DNA from: Mycolicibacterium lacusdiani
GTDB taxonomy: Bacteria > Actinomycetota > Actinomycetes > Mycobacteriales > Mycobacteriaceae
Reading direction: 5' to 3'
DNA: 64,000 bases
NCBI RefSeq assembly: GCF_021916785.1
Contig: NZ_JAKCFC010000002.1
Coordinates: 186,001-250,000 of the forward strand
Made by a program: the position numbers and the translations under genes
In this document: in pieces, positions 1-8,825 of the stretch
Layout: each line of letters starts with the position of its first letter
Position numbering within the stretch: position 1 is the stretch's first letter
The notes under the pieces: generated by a model
What the model saw: the letters and a program-made list of their open reading frames with translations, nothing else
Database searches by the model: none
What the model was told of the DNA's origin: nothing

Positions 1-317
1 GAACCCAGCCCCACCAGCAGCGCGACCCGCATCGGATGAATCCGTGGTCCCTGTATGTCTTCGGGGTCGACGCCGGCCTGCAGCGTCTCGCGCACTTCGC
101 GGGTCGACTCCTGCAGCAGACCGTTGGCCGCGCCGGCCAGCAGCCCGAAGGCGCCCCAGAACACCGCGAACACGGAGAACCCCGCGGGCTCCAGATCGCG
201 GGCGGCCAGGTAGAGCACGATGTACCCGCACAGTGCGCTGACGGCGGTCGCGATGCCGACGCGGACGACACTGCCCCGGGTCACCGGCCCCAGTGCGGCC
301 GCCGCGCCGTCGCTCAC
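1..317 (-). CDS. Multi-span membrane protein, polysaccharide-export-like (3' end cut off)
   Basis: Only the first 105 codons lie in the window. The GTG start (315-317) overlaps the stop of the M1 peptidase in a GTGA arrangement, so the two are translationally coupled. After a short polar N-terminus come two hydrophobic segments at roughly residues 17-38 and 45-65, the second rich in Gly/Ala/Phe, then a charged loop containing REVRETL. This layout suits the start of a flippase or polysaccharide-biosynthesis membrane protein. The assignment is weak because most of the protein is missing. It is the third gene of an operon with the NRPS and the peptidase, so a role in exporting or handling their product is an inference from position. 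Confidence 0.6.
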   Translation of the reverse strand, partial: MSDGAAAALGPVTRGSVVRVGIATAVSALCGYIVLYLAARDLEPAGFSVFAVFWGAFGLLAGAANGLLQESTREVRETLQAGVDPEDIQGPRIHPMRVALLVGLG

Positions 318-1636
318 AGATCCGGCAGGGCGGTGGAGTACAGCCAGGCCTGCCACAGCGGCCGCAGCGGCTTCTCGGAATACTTGGCCGCCAGACCCGT
401 GAAGTCGTCGGTGACCGCCGTCGCGTGCCGGTAGCGAGTCGTCCAGTCCCGCAACAGGTCGAAGAACGCGTCGTCGCCGATCGCGCGCCGCAACACGTGC
501 AGGGTGATCGCACCGCGCTTGTACACCCGATCGTCGAACATGTCGCGCGGTCCAGGGTCGGCCAGCAGCAGGTCCTCCCGCGACGACGCCAGGCGCTGGT
601 AGTAGTGCTTGGCCCACTCGTCGGCGCTGCGCCCGCCGGACTCCTCGGACCACAGCCACTCCGCGTAGCAGGCGAAGCCCTCGTGCAGCCAGATGTCACG
701 CCACCGGCGTGCGGTCACCGAGTTGCCGAACCACTGGTGAGCCAGTTCGTGGGCGATCAGCCGCTCCGACTTCCCTTGCCGGTCACAGTGGTTGGCGCCG
801 AAGATCGAGATGCCCTGCGCCTCCAGCGGGATCTCCAGCTCGTCGTCGGTGACCACGACCGTGTAGCCGGTCGCCAGGGGATAGGGGCCGAACAGCTTGA
901 CGAACAGCTTCATCATCTGCGGCTGATGAGCGAAGGCATGCTCGAAGTCGTGCCGAAGCCGTTGCGGCACGACGGCTTTCATCGGAACCGGACTCTTCGT
1001 CAGCCGGTGCTCGTCGTACATGCCGATCTGCAGGGTGATCAGGTAGGTCGACGTGGGCTCGGCCTGCTCGTAGGTCCACGTCGTCATCGCCGCGCGCGTG
1101 CGCTTCGACGTGAGTTCGCCGTTGGCCACCGCGCGGTAGGGATTGTCGGTGCTGATGGCGATGCGGTAGCTGGCCTTGCTGCTCGGGTGGTCGTCGCACG
1201 GGAACCACGATGCGGCACCGTTGGGTTGGCCTGCCACCAGCGCGCCGTTGGTCAGCTCCTCGAAGCCGACCTCACCCCACATCGAGCGGATGGGACGGGG
1301 ATTGCCTGCATAGCGCACCTCGATCGACATCGCCGCGCCGGCGGGCAGGGCCGACCCCAGCGCGACGTGCAGCTTGTCGTGCGACGTGCGGAACGAGTCG
1401 GGGCGACGGCCGTTGACGGTCACCTTCGACACCGACAGCGCGTGCGAGAGGTCGAGGGTGAACGTCTTGAGTGACGCCAGGGTGGTCGCGGTGATGGTCA
1501 CCGCCCCCGAGAGCCGGTTGGCGCTGACCTTGTAGGCGAGGTCCAGGTCGTAGCGCGAGACCCGGTAGCCGAAGTTGCCGTTGCCGGGCAGGTACGGATC
1601 GATGACCGGCGCGTGCCTCCGCTGGTGCTTCTTCAC
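314..1636 (-). CDS. Short M1-family zinc aminopeptidase
   Basis: A 440-residue metallopeptidase. The zinc site is clear: HELAH at residues 296-300, and the third ligand Glu319 in WLHEGFA, the classic M1 (gluzincin) pattern. The N-terminal half is the beta-rich M1 saddle domain. The substrate-binding GAMEN loop is not present in canonical form; LEAQGI occupies that place (about residues 271-276). At about half the length of aminopeptidase N it lacks the C-terminal helical domain, as in other short actinobacterial M1 proteins. No signal peptide is visible, so it is probably cytoplasmic. The GTG start overlaps the NRPS stop (GTGA) and its own stop overlaps the next start, so it sits in the middle of a coupled operon. 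It may trim or degrade the NRPS product, which is an inference. Confidence 0.9.
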   Translation of the reverse strand: MKKHQRRHAPVIDPYLPGNGNFGYRVSRYDLDLAYKVSANRLSGAVTITATTLASLKTFTLDLSHALSVSKVTVNGRRPDSFRTSHDKLHVALGSALPAGAAMSIEVRYAGNPRPIRSMWGEVGFEELTNGALVAGQPNGAASWFPCDDHPSSKASYRIAISTDNPYRAVANGELTSKRTRAAMTTWTYEQAEPTSTYLITLQIGMYDEHRLTKSPVPMKAVVPQRLRHDFEHAFAHQPQMMKLFVKLFGPYPLATGYTVVVTDDELEIPLEAQGISIFGANHCDRQGKSERLIAHELAHQWFGNSVTARRWRDIWLHEGFACYAEWLWSEESGGRSADEWAKHYYQRLASSREDLLLADPGPRDMFDDRVYKRGAITLHVLRRAIGDDAFFDLLRDWTTRYRHATAVTDDFTGLAAKYSEKPLRPLWQAWLYSTALPDL

Positions 1637-4600
1637 GCGGCGTTCTTCTTGGACTTCTGCGCCCGCTCGGCGCGCTTCTTGCGCAACGGGTTCCACGGTG
1701 CGATCGGGTTGCCCTGCCAGCGCGACGACGGCGGCACCTCGTCGCCGCGCATCACCAGCGAGGCCGGGCCCACCGTGGCACCGGCGCCGATCCTGGCCGC
1801 GGGCAGCGCCACGCAGTGCGGCCCCAGCGTCGCTCCGTCGTCGAGTACCACGGTGTCCATCCTCATGATGCGGTCGTGGAACAGGTGGGTCTGCACGACG
1901 CAGCCCCGGTTGACGGTGGCGGCCGGACCCAGGGTCACCAGGTCGGCCTCGGGCAGCCAGTACGTTTCGCACCAGACGCCCTTGCCGATGGAGGCGCCGA
2001 GCCCCCGCAGCCACCAGTTCATCACGACGGTGCCGCTGGCCGCACGGGCGAACCACGGCGCCGCGACGACTTCCACGAACGTGTCGGACACCTCGTTGCG
2101 CCACACGAACGACGACCACAGCGGGTGTTCGATGGCGTCGATCCGCCCTATCACCGCCCACTTCGCGACGACGGCGATGGCGCCGGCCACCGCGCCGGCG
2201 ATCAGCAGGATCGCCCCGCCCGCCAGCGCGGCCCACGGGTAGCCGACGTCGGTCACCAGCCACTGGAACGCCAGCAGCATGGCCACGCCGATGCCGAACG
2301 TCACCATCATCGGGATGATGCGGCACGTCTCGACCAGGGAGCGCATCACCTTCAGCCGCGTCGAGGGCTCGAACGTCCGCAGTGCGTCGGCGGCGGTCGG
2401 CTTGCGCCGCAACCGGATCGGCGGACTGCCCAGCCACGACGAGCCGGCCTTCGCCTTGTGCGGCGTCGCGCTCAGCACGGCGACGAGTCCGTCGTCGGGC
2501 ACCCGGCGGCCCGGTTGTGTGATCCCGGAGTTGCCGAGGAACGCGCGCTTGCCGACGGTTGCCTTGGCGACGTGAATCCACCCGCCGCCGAGTTCGTAGG
2601 ACGCGACCATGGTGTCGTCGGCCAGGAAGGCGCCGTCCTCGACGACCGTGAACTTCGGCGTCATCAGCGCGGTCGATATCTCGGTGCCCTTGCCCACCGT
2701 CGCACCGAGCAGACGCAGCCACCACGGTGTCAGCAGGCTGGCATACAGGGGGAACAGGTAGTTGCGGGCCATGTCCATCAGCCGTTCGGTCGCCCAGAGC
2801 TGCCAGCCAACGCGGCTGCGCACCGGGTGATACCCCTCGCGCAGGCCGACCGCCAGTCCGCGGACGCCCAGCACGGTCAGTCCCGCGTAGACCACGACCG
2901 CGAGCAGCGTCGCCACGGGCGTCCACAGCAGCGCCGGTCCGATGGCGTCGCTCACCGACGCGGTGTCGTGCACGGCCCAGCCGAGCACGGCCAGACCCGC
3001 GGCGAGCGAAAGGAGCGGGACGCCGCCGAGCAACACCGACGTCACGCCGTACACGGCCACCCAGATCGGGGCGCGGGGCGGCCGCTCGTCGGGCCACGGA
3101 TGGCGGGCCTTGCCCGACTTCATCGCGGGCGAACCCTTCCAGTACTGGCCGGCCTTGACCTTGCCGACCACACCCGAACCCGGTGCGACATCGGCGTTCT
3201 TGCCGACGCTCGCGCCCGGCAGCAGCGTGGTGCGCGCGCCGATCGTGGCGTCGTTGCCGACGTCGATGGGGCCGACGTGGAAGAGGTCGCCGTCGATCCA
3301 GTGTCCGGTCAGATCCACCTCCGGCTCGATCGAACACCGGTGGCCGAGCGTGAGCATGCCCGTGACGGGCGGTGCGGAGTGCAGGTCGACGCCCTTGCCG
3401 ACCCGATTGCCCAGCGCCCTGGCGTAGTACACCAGCCACGGTGCGCCGGCCTGGTTCTCGGCTCCGCTGGCCTCGCCGAGACGCTCGGCCAGCCACACCC
3501 GCAGGTGGACCGAGCCGCCGCGGCGGTACGTGCCGGGTTGGAGTCCGCCGAGCAGCATGCGCGCGCCGAGCACCGCGATGCCCATCCGTCCGGGCGGGGT
3601 GACGAACAGGAGGAAGCCGGCGAGGATCCACCACCAGCCGATCGGCTGCGTCCACGGCACGCCGACCGACGCGCCGACGTTGTTGAGCAGGGCCAGCCAC
3701 ACCACCCACTGCATGCCGGTCAGCGTCGCTAGCGGCAGCGACAGCGCGACCTGCGCCACCTGGGTCGCCGTAGACACCGGCGCGACGGTGCGGATCTCCA
3801 CCTTCGGGGGCGGTGCGAGTTCGTCGAGGTAACCGGCCAGCGAACCGAGGCGCGGATGGTCGTAGAGGTCCGCGACCGTCACCTGCGGGTAGCGCCTGCG
3901 CAACGCGGCCACCAACTGGGCAGCCGACAGCGAGCCGCCGCCCACGGCGAAGAAGTCGGCCTCAGGACCGTCGATGGGGGCGGCCAGGATGTCGCGCCAG
4001 AGCCCAGCGAGCCAGCCCGTCGTGCCGGCGAGGTCGGGGTCGTCAGCAGCGGTGTCGCCCGCGATCGGCCATGGCAGCGCGTTGCGGTCGACCTTGCCGG
4101 AGGTGCGGGTGGGCAGTTCGTCGACCAGGACGAGGCGCGGGACGAGTGCGGCGGGCAGCGATTCGGCGAGCGCCACGCGGGCCGCAGCCACGTCGAACGC
4201 CGGGTCCGCACTGGCGACGTAGCCGACCAGCAGCGGGGTGCCGCTGGCGGTCTTGCGCACGGCTGCGGCGCCGCCGCTCACCCCGGGCAGGTTGACCAGA
4301 GCGGCGTCGACCTCGCCGAGTTCGATGCGGCGGCCGCCGACCTTGACCTGGTCGTCGGCGCGACCCTGGAAGTACAGCCCGTCGGACTCCAGCCTGACCA
4401 GGTCGCCGCTGCGGTAGGCGCGCGGCCACTGCAGGGTCGGCATCGGTGCGTACTTCTCGGCGTCCTTCTCCGGATCGAGGTAGCGCGCCAGCCCCACCCC
4501 GCCGATCACCAGTTCGCCGACCTCGCCCAGCGCGACGGGGACGCCGGAGGCGTCGACCACCGCGAGGTCCCAGCCAGGCAGCGGCAGGCCGATGCTGACG

Positions 4601-5604
4601 GGACGTGGCTTCCATCCCGGGTCGCTTCGCTCCTGCCCGCCGGAACCCTCGAGCAGTGCCAGGCAAGCGACGACCGTGGCCTCGGTGGGGCCATAGGTGT
4701 TCCACACCTCGCGCCCGTCGACCGCGAGCCGTTCGCCGAGTTCGGGCGGGCACGCCTCGCCGCCGAAGATCAGCAGCCGCACGGCCTCGAGCGCCTCGGC
4801 GGGCCACAGCGCGGCGAGCGTCGGCACGGTGGACACCACGGTGATGTCCCGCGACACCAGCCACGGCCCCAGGTCCATGCCGCTGCGCACCAGCGACCGG
4901 GGCGCGGGCACCAAGCAGGCGCCGTGCCGCCACGCCAGCCACATCTCCTCGCACGACGCGTCGAAGGCGACCGACAGCCCGGCCAGCACCCGGTCACCCG
5001 GGCCGAGCGGGTTGTCGCGAAGGAAGATCTGCGCCTCCGCGTCGACGAACGCCGCGGCATTGCGGTGGGTGACCGCGACGCCCTTCGGCGTTCCGGTCGA
5101 GCCGGAGGTGAAGATGATCCAGGCGTCGTCGCGGACCATCGGCTTTCCCGCGCGCCACCCGCGCGACGAGCCATGGCCGCGGACCAGGCCCTGCTCGGTG
5201 ATGACGCCGACCACGCCGGCCTCGCCGAACACCAGTGCGGCGCGCTCGTCGGGATCGTCGGCGTCGACGGGCACGTAGGCGGCGCCCGCCGCGAGGGTCG
5301 AGAGAATCGCGACGTAGAGGGCGTAGCTGCCCGACGGCATCCGGATGCCGATGCGGTCACCGCGTCCGATGCCCCGCTGCGCCAGCCAGGCCACGCTCTC
5401 CTCGACGTCGGCGATCAACTCGGCGTAGGTGAGCTGCACGTCCCCGTCGTCGAGGGCAGGCGCGTCGGGGTGCCGCTCGGCGGTGGCGTAGAGGATGTCG
5501 ATGAGCGTCCGCGGTGGTGGCGCCATCTCCGAGAGCAGATACTGAGCCGGAATCCCGAGTAGGTCTTGTCCCTGGAGTCCGACGTCGCCACTCTCTGCTG
5601 TCAC
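1633..5604 (-). CDS. Pls/PosA-type single-module non-ribosomal peptide synthetase with membrane/beta-helix C-terminus
   Basis: 1323 residues. The adenylation domain (about 30-515) shows the core motifs TSGSTGTPKG (166-175), NTYGPTEAT (302-310), YRSGDLVR (397-404), GRADDQVKVGG (414-424) and TRTSGKVDRNAL (499-510). A carrier domain follows with Ser558 in VGGGSLSAA as the phosphopantetheine site. There is no condensation or thioesterase domain. The rest alternates hydrophobic membrane blocks with hexapeptide-repeat (left-handed beta-helix acyltransferase-like) segments. This is the architecture of epsilon-poly-lysine synthase-like enzymes that make isopeptide-linked homopolymers. The substrate amino acid is not known here. 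GTG start; a TAGTTT element 8 nt upstream suggests a leaderless transcript. Residues 320-330 are encoded by a dispersed repeat. Confidence 0.88.
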   Translation of the reverse strand: MTAESGDVGLQGQDLLGIPAQYLLSEMAPPPRTLIDILYATAERHPDAPALDDGDVQLTYAELIADVEESVAWLAQRGIGRGDRIGIRMPSGSYALYVAILSTLAAGAAYVPVDADDPDERAALVFGEAGVVGVITEQGLVRGHGSSRGWRAGKPMVRDDAWIIFTSGSTGTPKGVAVTHRNAAAFVDAEAQIFLRDNPLGPGDRVLAGLSVAFDASCEEMWLAWRHGACLVPAPRSLVRSGMDLGPWLVSRDITVVSTVPTLAALWPAEALEAVRLLIFGGEACPPELGERLAVDGREVWNTYGPTEATVVACLALLEGSGGQERSDPGWKPRPVSIGLPLPGWDLAVVDASGVPVALGEVGELVIGGVGLARYLDPEKDAEKYAPMPTLQWPRAYRSGDLVRLESDGLYFQGRADDQVKVGGRRIELGEVDAALVNLPGVSGGAAAVRKTASGTPLLVGYVASADPAFDVAAARVALAESLPAALVPRLVLVDELPTRTSGKVDRNALPWPIAGDTAADDPDLAGTTGWLAGLWRDILAAPIDGPEADFFAVGGGSLSAAQLVAALRRRYPQVTVADLYDHPRLGSLAGYLDELAPPPKVEIRTVAPVSTATQVAQVALSLPLATLTGMQWVVWLALLNNVGASVGVPWTQPIGWWWILAGFLLFVTPPGRMGIAVLGARMLLGGLQPGTYRRGGSVHLRVWLAERLGEASGAENQAGAPWLVYYARALGNRVGKGVDLHSAPPVTGMLTLGHRCSIEPEVDLTGHWIDGDLFHVGPIDVGNDATIGARTTLLPGASVGKNADVAPGSGVVGKVKAGQYWKGSPAMKSGKARHPWPDERPPRAPIWVAVYGVTSVLLGGVPLLSLAAGLAVLGWAVHDTASVSDAIGPALLWTPVATLLAVVVYAGLTVLGVRGLAVGLREGYHPVRSRVGWQLWATERLMDMARNYLFPLYASLLTPWWLRLLGATVGKGTEISTALMTPKFTVVEDGAFLADDTMVASYELGGGWIHVAKATVGKRAFLGNSGITQPGRRVPDDGLVAVLSATPHKAKAGSSWLGSPPIRLRRKPTAADALRTFEPSTRLKVMRSLVETCRIIPMMVTFGIGVAMLLAFQWLVTDVGYPWAALAGGAILLIAGAVAGAIAVVAKWAVIGRIDAIEHPLWSSFVWRNEVSDTFVEVVAAPWFARAASGTVVMNWWLRGLGASIGKGVWCETYWLPEADLVTLGPAATVNRGCVVQTHLFHDRIMRMDTVVLDDGATLGPHCVALPAARIGAGATVGPASLVMRGDEVPPSSRWQGNPIAPWNPLRKKRAERAQKSKKNAA
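4616..4647 (-). repeat. Dispersed short element, copy 1 (inside the NRPS gene)
   Basis: A 32-bp stretch encoding SGGQERSDPG in the adenylation domain. It matches 27897-27928 (opposite genomic strand, also read in frame inside a metalloprotease gene) at 29 of 32 positions by eye. It falls between adenylation motifs, in a loop where length variation is tolerated. Confidence 0.6.
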
Positions 5605-5722
5605 GGCTACAAACTACTAACCGCGCCATGCCCGCCGTCGCGCGCCGCACCGTGGCGTACCACCGGTCCATCCCGATGAACTCGCCCTGATCGGAACCCT
5701 CGTCGCTGCCGAACTCCGTCGC

Positions 5723-5728
5723 TAACCT
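5723..5728 (+). promoter_or_regulatory. -10 element (TAACCT), probable leaderless promoter
   Basis: TAACCT ends 7 nt before the GTG start at 5736. In mycobacteria this spacing puts transcription start at or next to the start codon. The 131-bp divergent gap to the NRPS gene has a similar TAGTTT facing the other way. Confidence 0.45.
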
Positions 5729-5735
5729 CGCGGAG

Positions 5736-6131
5736 GTGCGGCTCTTCGTGGCAGATCAGACAGGCAGTGACCCCGGCGACCTCAGTGAGTTGACGGCGGG
5801 CGGCGGGCCGGTGGTCCGATTGACCGCGCCGGACCTGCAGCGCGCCAAGCGGCGCACCGACCGGATCCACGCCGACGGCGCCGACGTCGCAGTCATCCTG
5901 GACGTCGCCGTGGCGGTCCCCGGTGACTTCCGGTCGATCGGCGACACCGGGACGGTGCACTACGCGGGCACCGTCGCCGGCCTGACGGGCCTGATCGCCG
6001 ACATCGACTCCGCAGGCGTCGCCGACGGGGTGACGCTCGTCCCCTCCGCCGCTCTGGAACCCGATCAGCTGCGTCGTCTGGGCCACGACGTCCTGCGCCT
6101 GCTGACCGATCGGGACCAGAAATCCGCGTGA
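5736..6131 (+). CDS. Hypothetical protein, 131 residues
   Basis: Soluble, acidic, with no signal peptide or membrane segment. It is not confidently recognised. The stretch from about residue 75 (GTVHYAGTVAGLTGLIADID) to ADGVTLVP loosely resembles the end of bacterial luciferase-like (F420/FMN) monooxygenases, in which a similar helix-strand pair closes the barrel; this is weak. If right, the protein is far too short for a whole barrel. GTG start chosen because TAACCT lies 7 nt upstream. It is separated from the aldehyde dehydrogenase by 79 bp containing an inverted repeat, so it is probably not part of the aldarate operon. Confidence 0.7.
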   Translation: MRLFVADQTGSDPGDLSELTAGGGPVVRLTAPDLQRAKRRTDRIHADGADVAVILDVAVAVPGDFRSIGDTGTVHYAGTVAGLTGLIADIDSAGVADGVTLVPSAALEPDQLRRLGHDVLRLLTDRDQKSA

Positions 6132-6134
6132 CCA

Positions 6135-6157
6135 ACTGATGCAAGCTCTGCATTAGT
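6135..6157. promoter_or_regulatory. Inverted repeat upstream of the semialdehyde dehydrogenase gene (operator candidate)
   Basis: Arms ACTGATGCA (6135-6143) and TGCATTAGT (6149-6157) pair at 8 of 9 positions around a 5-nt centre. It sits 53 bp ahead of the GTG of the dehydrogenase. The left arm recurs exactly at 10121-10129, ahead of the LysR gene. TTGGACATGTATCGG (6174-6188), downstream, resembles 19816-19830 ahead of gudD. Likely a site for the LysR or IclR regulator of this island. Confidence 0.5.
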
Positions 6158-6210
6158 CGCTGCCAAATTGGTCTTGGACATGTATCGGTGGGGGCAATAG
6201 CGTTGGGCGC

Positions 6211-7809
6211 GTGACAGCAACCATCGCCGAGTCCTCGCGACTCACCGGACAGATGCTCATCGCCGGCCAGCTCGTCACCGGCACCGGACAGGAGATCCGC
6301 GGCTTCGACCCCGCGAACGGGACCCTGCTCGACCCCGGCTACCGCTACGGCGACGAGTCGAACGTCGACGCCGCCTGCGCAGCGGCCGCCGAGGCGTTCG
6401 GCCCCTACCGGTCGACGACGTCGGAGCAGCGCGCCCGCTTCCTCGAGTCGATCGCCGCCAACCTGGAGACCATCGCCGCACCCCTGATCGCCCGTGCCGT
6501 CGCCGAGAGCGGCCTGCCGGAGGCTCGGATCACCGGCGAGGTCGGCCGCACCACCGGCCAGCTGAGGCTGTTCGCCGCCATCCTGCGCGAGGGCAGCTGG
6601 ACCGGCGCCCGCATCGACCCGGCGCTGCCCGACCGCAAGCCGCTGCCGCGTCCCGACATCCGCCAGCGGGCCATCCCGCTCGGACCCGTCGCGGTGTTCG
6701 GCGCCAGCAACTTCCCCCTGGCCTTCTCGGTCGCCGGCGGCGATACCGCGTCGGCCCTGGCCGCGGGCTGCCCCGTCGTCGTCAAGGCGCACGACGCCCA
6801 CCCCGGCACCTCCGAGCTGGTGGCCCGCGCCATCGCCGACGCCGTCGCCGCCGAGGGCCTGCCCCCGGGCACCTTCTCGCTGCTGTTCGGCTCCGGTCCC
6901 GGCCTCGGTACCGCACTGGTGACCGACCCGCGGATCAAGGCCGTCGGCTTCACCGGATCGCGTGGCGGCGGACTGGCGCTCGTCGCCGCGGCCGCAGGCA
7001 GGCCCGAACCGATCCCGGTGTACGCCGAGATGAGTTCGGTCAACCCCGTCTTCCTGCTCGACGGCGCGCTCGCAACCCGCGGTGGCGACCTCGGCCGTGC
7101 ATTCGTCGGCTCACTGACCATGGGGTCGGGACAGTTCTGCACCAACCCCGGCCTGGTGATCGCCGTCGACGGGCCCGGCCTCGACGCCTTCGTCGCCGCA
7201 GCACGCGACGCAATGAGCCAGTCGTCGGCCACCCCGATGCTCACTCCGACGATCGCGAAGAGCTACGCATCCGGCGTCGACGCGCTGTCCACCGAGGCCG
7301 ATCTGATCGAGCGCGGCGCCGACAGCGACAACCCGGTGGCGTGTCGCCCGGCGCTGTTCAGCACCGACGCACCCACGTTCGCCGGCTCCGAGGTGCTCCA
7401 GGGCGAGGTCTTCGGCTCGTCGAGCCTGATCGTCCGGTGCGCCGGCGTCGACGAGATGGCCACAGTCGCAGCAGGTCTCGAAGGACAGCTGACGGCCACG
7501 GTGCATGCCGACGACACCGATCTCGACGCGGCGCGCGCCTTGCTCCCGACGCTGGAGACGAAGGCGGGCCGCATCCTGTTCAACGGTTGGCCCACCGGTG
7601 TCGAGGTCGGCTACGCCATGGTGCACGGCGGTCCGTTCCCCGCGACGTCGGACTCACGGACCACCTCGGTGGGCGGGCGCGCCATCGAGCGCTTCCTGCG
7701 GCCGGTCGCCTACCAGGACGTGCCGAAGGCGTTGCTGCCCAGCGCCATCGCCGACGGCAACCCCGACGGGGCATGGCGCCGGATCGACGGCGAACTCACC
7801 CGAGACTGA
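6211..7809 (+). CDS. 2-oxoglutarate semialdehyde (2,5-dioxopentanoate) dehydrogenase
   Basis: A 532-residue NAD(P)-dependent aldehyde dehydrogenase that oxidises 2-oxoglutarate semialdehyde to 2-oxoglutarate, the last step of oxidative glucarate/galactarate breakdown. Visible catalytic features: oxyanion Asn167 in GASNFPLAFS, Lys192 in VKAHDAHP, general base Glu273 in AEMSSVNP, and nucleophile Cys310 in GSGQFCTNPG, a form typical of the semialdehyde dehydrogenase branch. Length matches the family (about 525). GTG start; the first gene of the catabolic run, 74 bp ahead of the dehydratase that makes its substrate. An inverted repeat at 6135-6157 probably controls it. Specificity is inferred from sequence type plus neighbours. 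Confidence 0.9.
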   Translation: MTATIAESSRLTGQMLIAGQLVTGTGQEIRGFDPANGTLLDPGYRYGDESNVDAACAAAAEAFGPYRSTTSEQRARFLESIAANLETIAAPLIARAVAESGLPEARITGEVGRTTGQLRLFAAILREGSWTGARIDPALPDRKPLPRPDIRQRAIPLGPVAVFGASNFPLAFSVAGGDTASALAAGCPVVVKAHDAHPGTSELVARAIADAVAAEGLPPGTFSLLFGSGPGLGTALVTDPRIKAVGFTGSRGGGLALVAAAAGRPEPIPVYAEMSSVNPVFLLDGALATRGGDLGRAFVGSLTMGSGQFCTNPGLVIAVDGPGLDAFVAAARDAMSQSSATPMLTPTIAKSYASGVDALSTEADLIERGADSDNPVACRPALFSTDAPTFAGSEVLQGEVFGSSSLIVRCAGVDEMATVAAGLEGQLTATVHADDTDLDAARALLPTLETKAGRILFNGWPTGVEVGYAMVHGGPFPATSDSRTTSVGGRAIERFLRPVAYQDVPKALLPSAIADGNPDGAWRRIDGELTRD

Positions 7810-7883
7810 TCACCCGCCGGACGACTCCGGCTCACCCATCCACCCGCCAGAGCCACTCACCTTTCTTGAAAAGGAGTTCCGCC

Positions 7884-8825
7884 ATGCCCGTTTCGTCCCT
7901 CGATGGAGTCCTGTTCTTCCCCGTCACACCGTTCACCGAGACCGGTGAGGTGGACCTGGCCGCGCTCGCCGAGCACGTCGGCAGGGGTGTGGACGCCGGC
8001 CCCGGTGGTGTGTTCATCGCCTGCGGTACAGGGGAATTCCATGCGCTCGAGTCGAACGAGTTCGCGGAGATCGTGCGAACCGCCGTCGAGGTGGCAGGCG
8101 GACGGGTGCCCGTCTACGCCGGTGCGGGCGGATCCGTCGCGCAGGCGAAGATCTTCGCCCGGCTGGCGGCCGAAGCCGGTGCCGACGGCCTGCTGCTGCT
8201 GCCGCCGTACCTGGTGACCATGCCGCAGCAGGGCCTGATCGCCTACACCCGCGAGGTCGCAGGCGCGACCGATCTGCCGGTGATCGTCTACAACCGGTCC
8301 AACGCCCGCTACACCGAGGCCTCGGCCATCGAGGTCGCACACATCCCGAACGTGGTCGGCTTCAAGGACGGCACCGGCGACATCGACCGGGTGGCCAGGA
8401 TCGTGCGCGCCGTGACCGATGCGCTCGCACCGATCGGCAAGCCGTTCCAGTTCTTCAACGGCCTGCCCACCGCCGAGGTGTCCCAGCAGGCGTACCGCGC
8501 GATCGGCGTGACGCTGTACTCGTCGGCGACCTTTGCGTTCGCCCCCGAACTGGCACTGGCGTTCTACGACGCACTCGAGCGCGGCGACGAGCCGCGGACC
8601 GCGGCGCTGCTGCGCGAGTTCTTCCACCCGCTGGTTCGACTGCGCGACACCGTGCCCGGCTACGCCGTCTCGCTCATCAAGGCCGGCGTGACGATGGAGG
8701 GCATCGAGGCCGGTCCGGTGCGCGCGCCGCTCATCATGCCCGCCCCCGAGGACCTCGACGAGCTGACCCGCATCGTCGCCGCGGGTCGGGCGGTGCTGGC
8801 GGACGATCTCGTCGCGTCGCGCTGA
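7884..8825 (+). CDS. kdgD: 5-dehydro-4-deoxyglucarate dehydratase
   Basis: 313 residues, DHDPS/NAL superfamily TIM barrel. Converts 5-dehydro-4-deoxy-D-glucarate to 2-oxoglutarate semialdehyde, CO2 and water. Schiff-base Lys161 lies in VVGFKDGTGD, and Tyr136 in VIVYNRSN is the usual proton relay. Length and the CGTGEF loop fit the KdgD branch rather than dihydrodipicolinate synthase. The ATG has a strong AAGGAG ribosome site 7 nt upstream. Its stop overlaps the next start (TGATG), coupling it to the dehydratase that makes its substrate. The gene before it consumes its product, so the three form an ordered pathway. Confidence 0.93.
   Translation: MPVSSLDGVLFFPVTPFTETGEVDLAALAEHVGRGVDAGPGGVFIACGTGEFHALESNEFAEIVRTAVEVAGGRVPVYAGAGGSVAQAKIFARLAAEAGADGLLLLPPYLVTMPQQGLIAYTREVAGATDLPVIVYNRSNARYTEASAIEVAHIPNVVGFKDGTGDIDRVARIVRAVTDALAPIGKPFQFFNGLPTAEVSQQAYRAIGVTLYSSATFAFAPELALAFYDALERGDEPRTAALLREFFHPLVRLRDTVPGYAVSLIKAGVTMEGIEAGPVRAPLIMPAPEDLDELTRIVAAGRAVLADDLVASR

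Noticed and set aside
1816..3732. Long open frame antisense to the NRPS gene (also 3856-5562)
   Set aside because: Arg/His/Gly-rich translation with no domain; a typical shadow of a GC-rich gene on the opposite strand.
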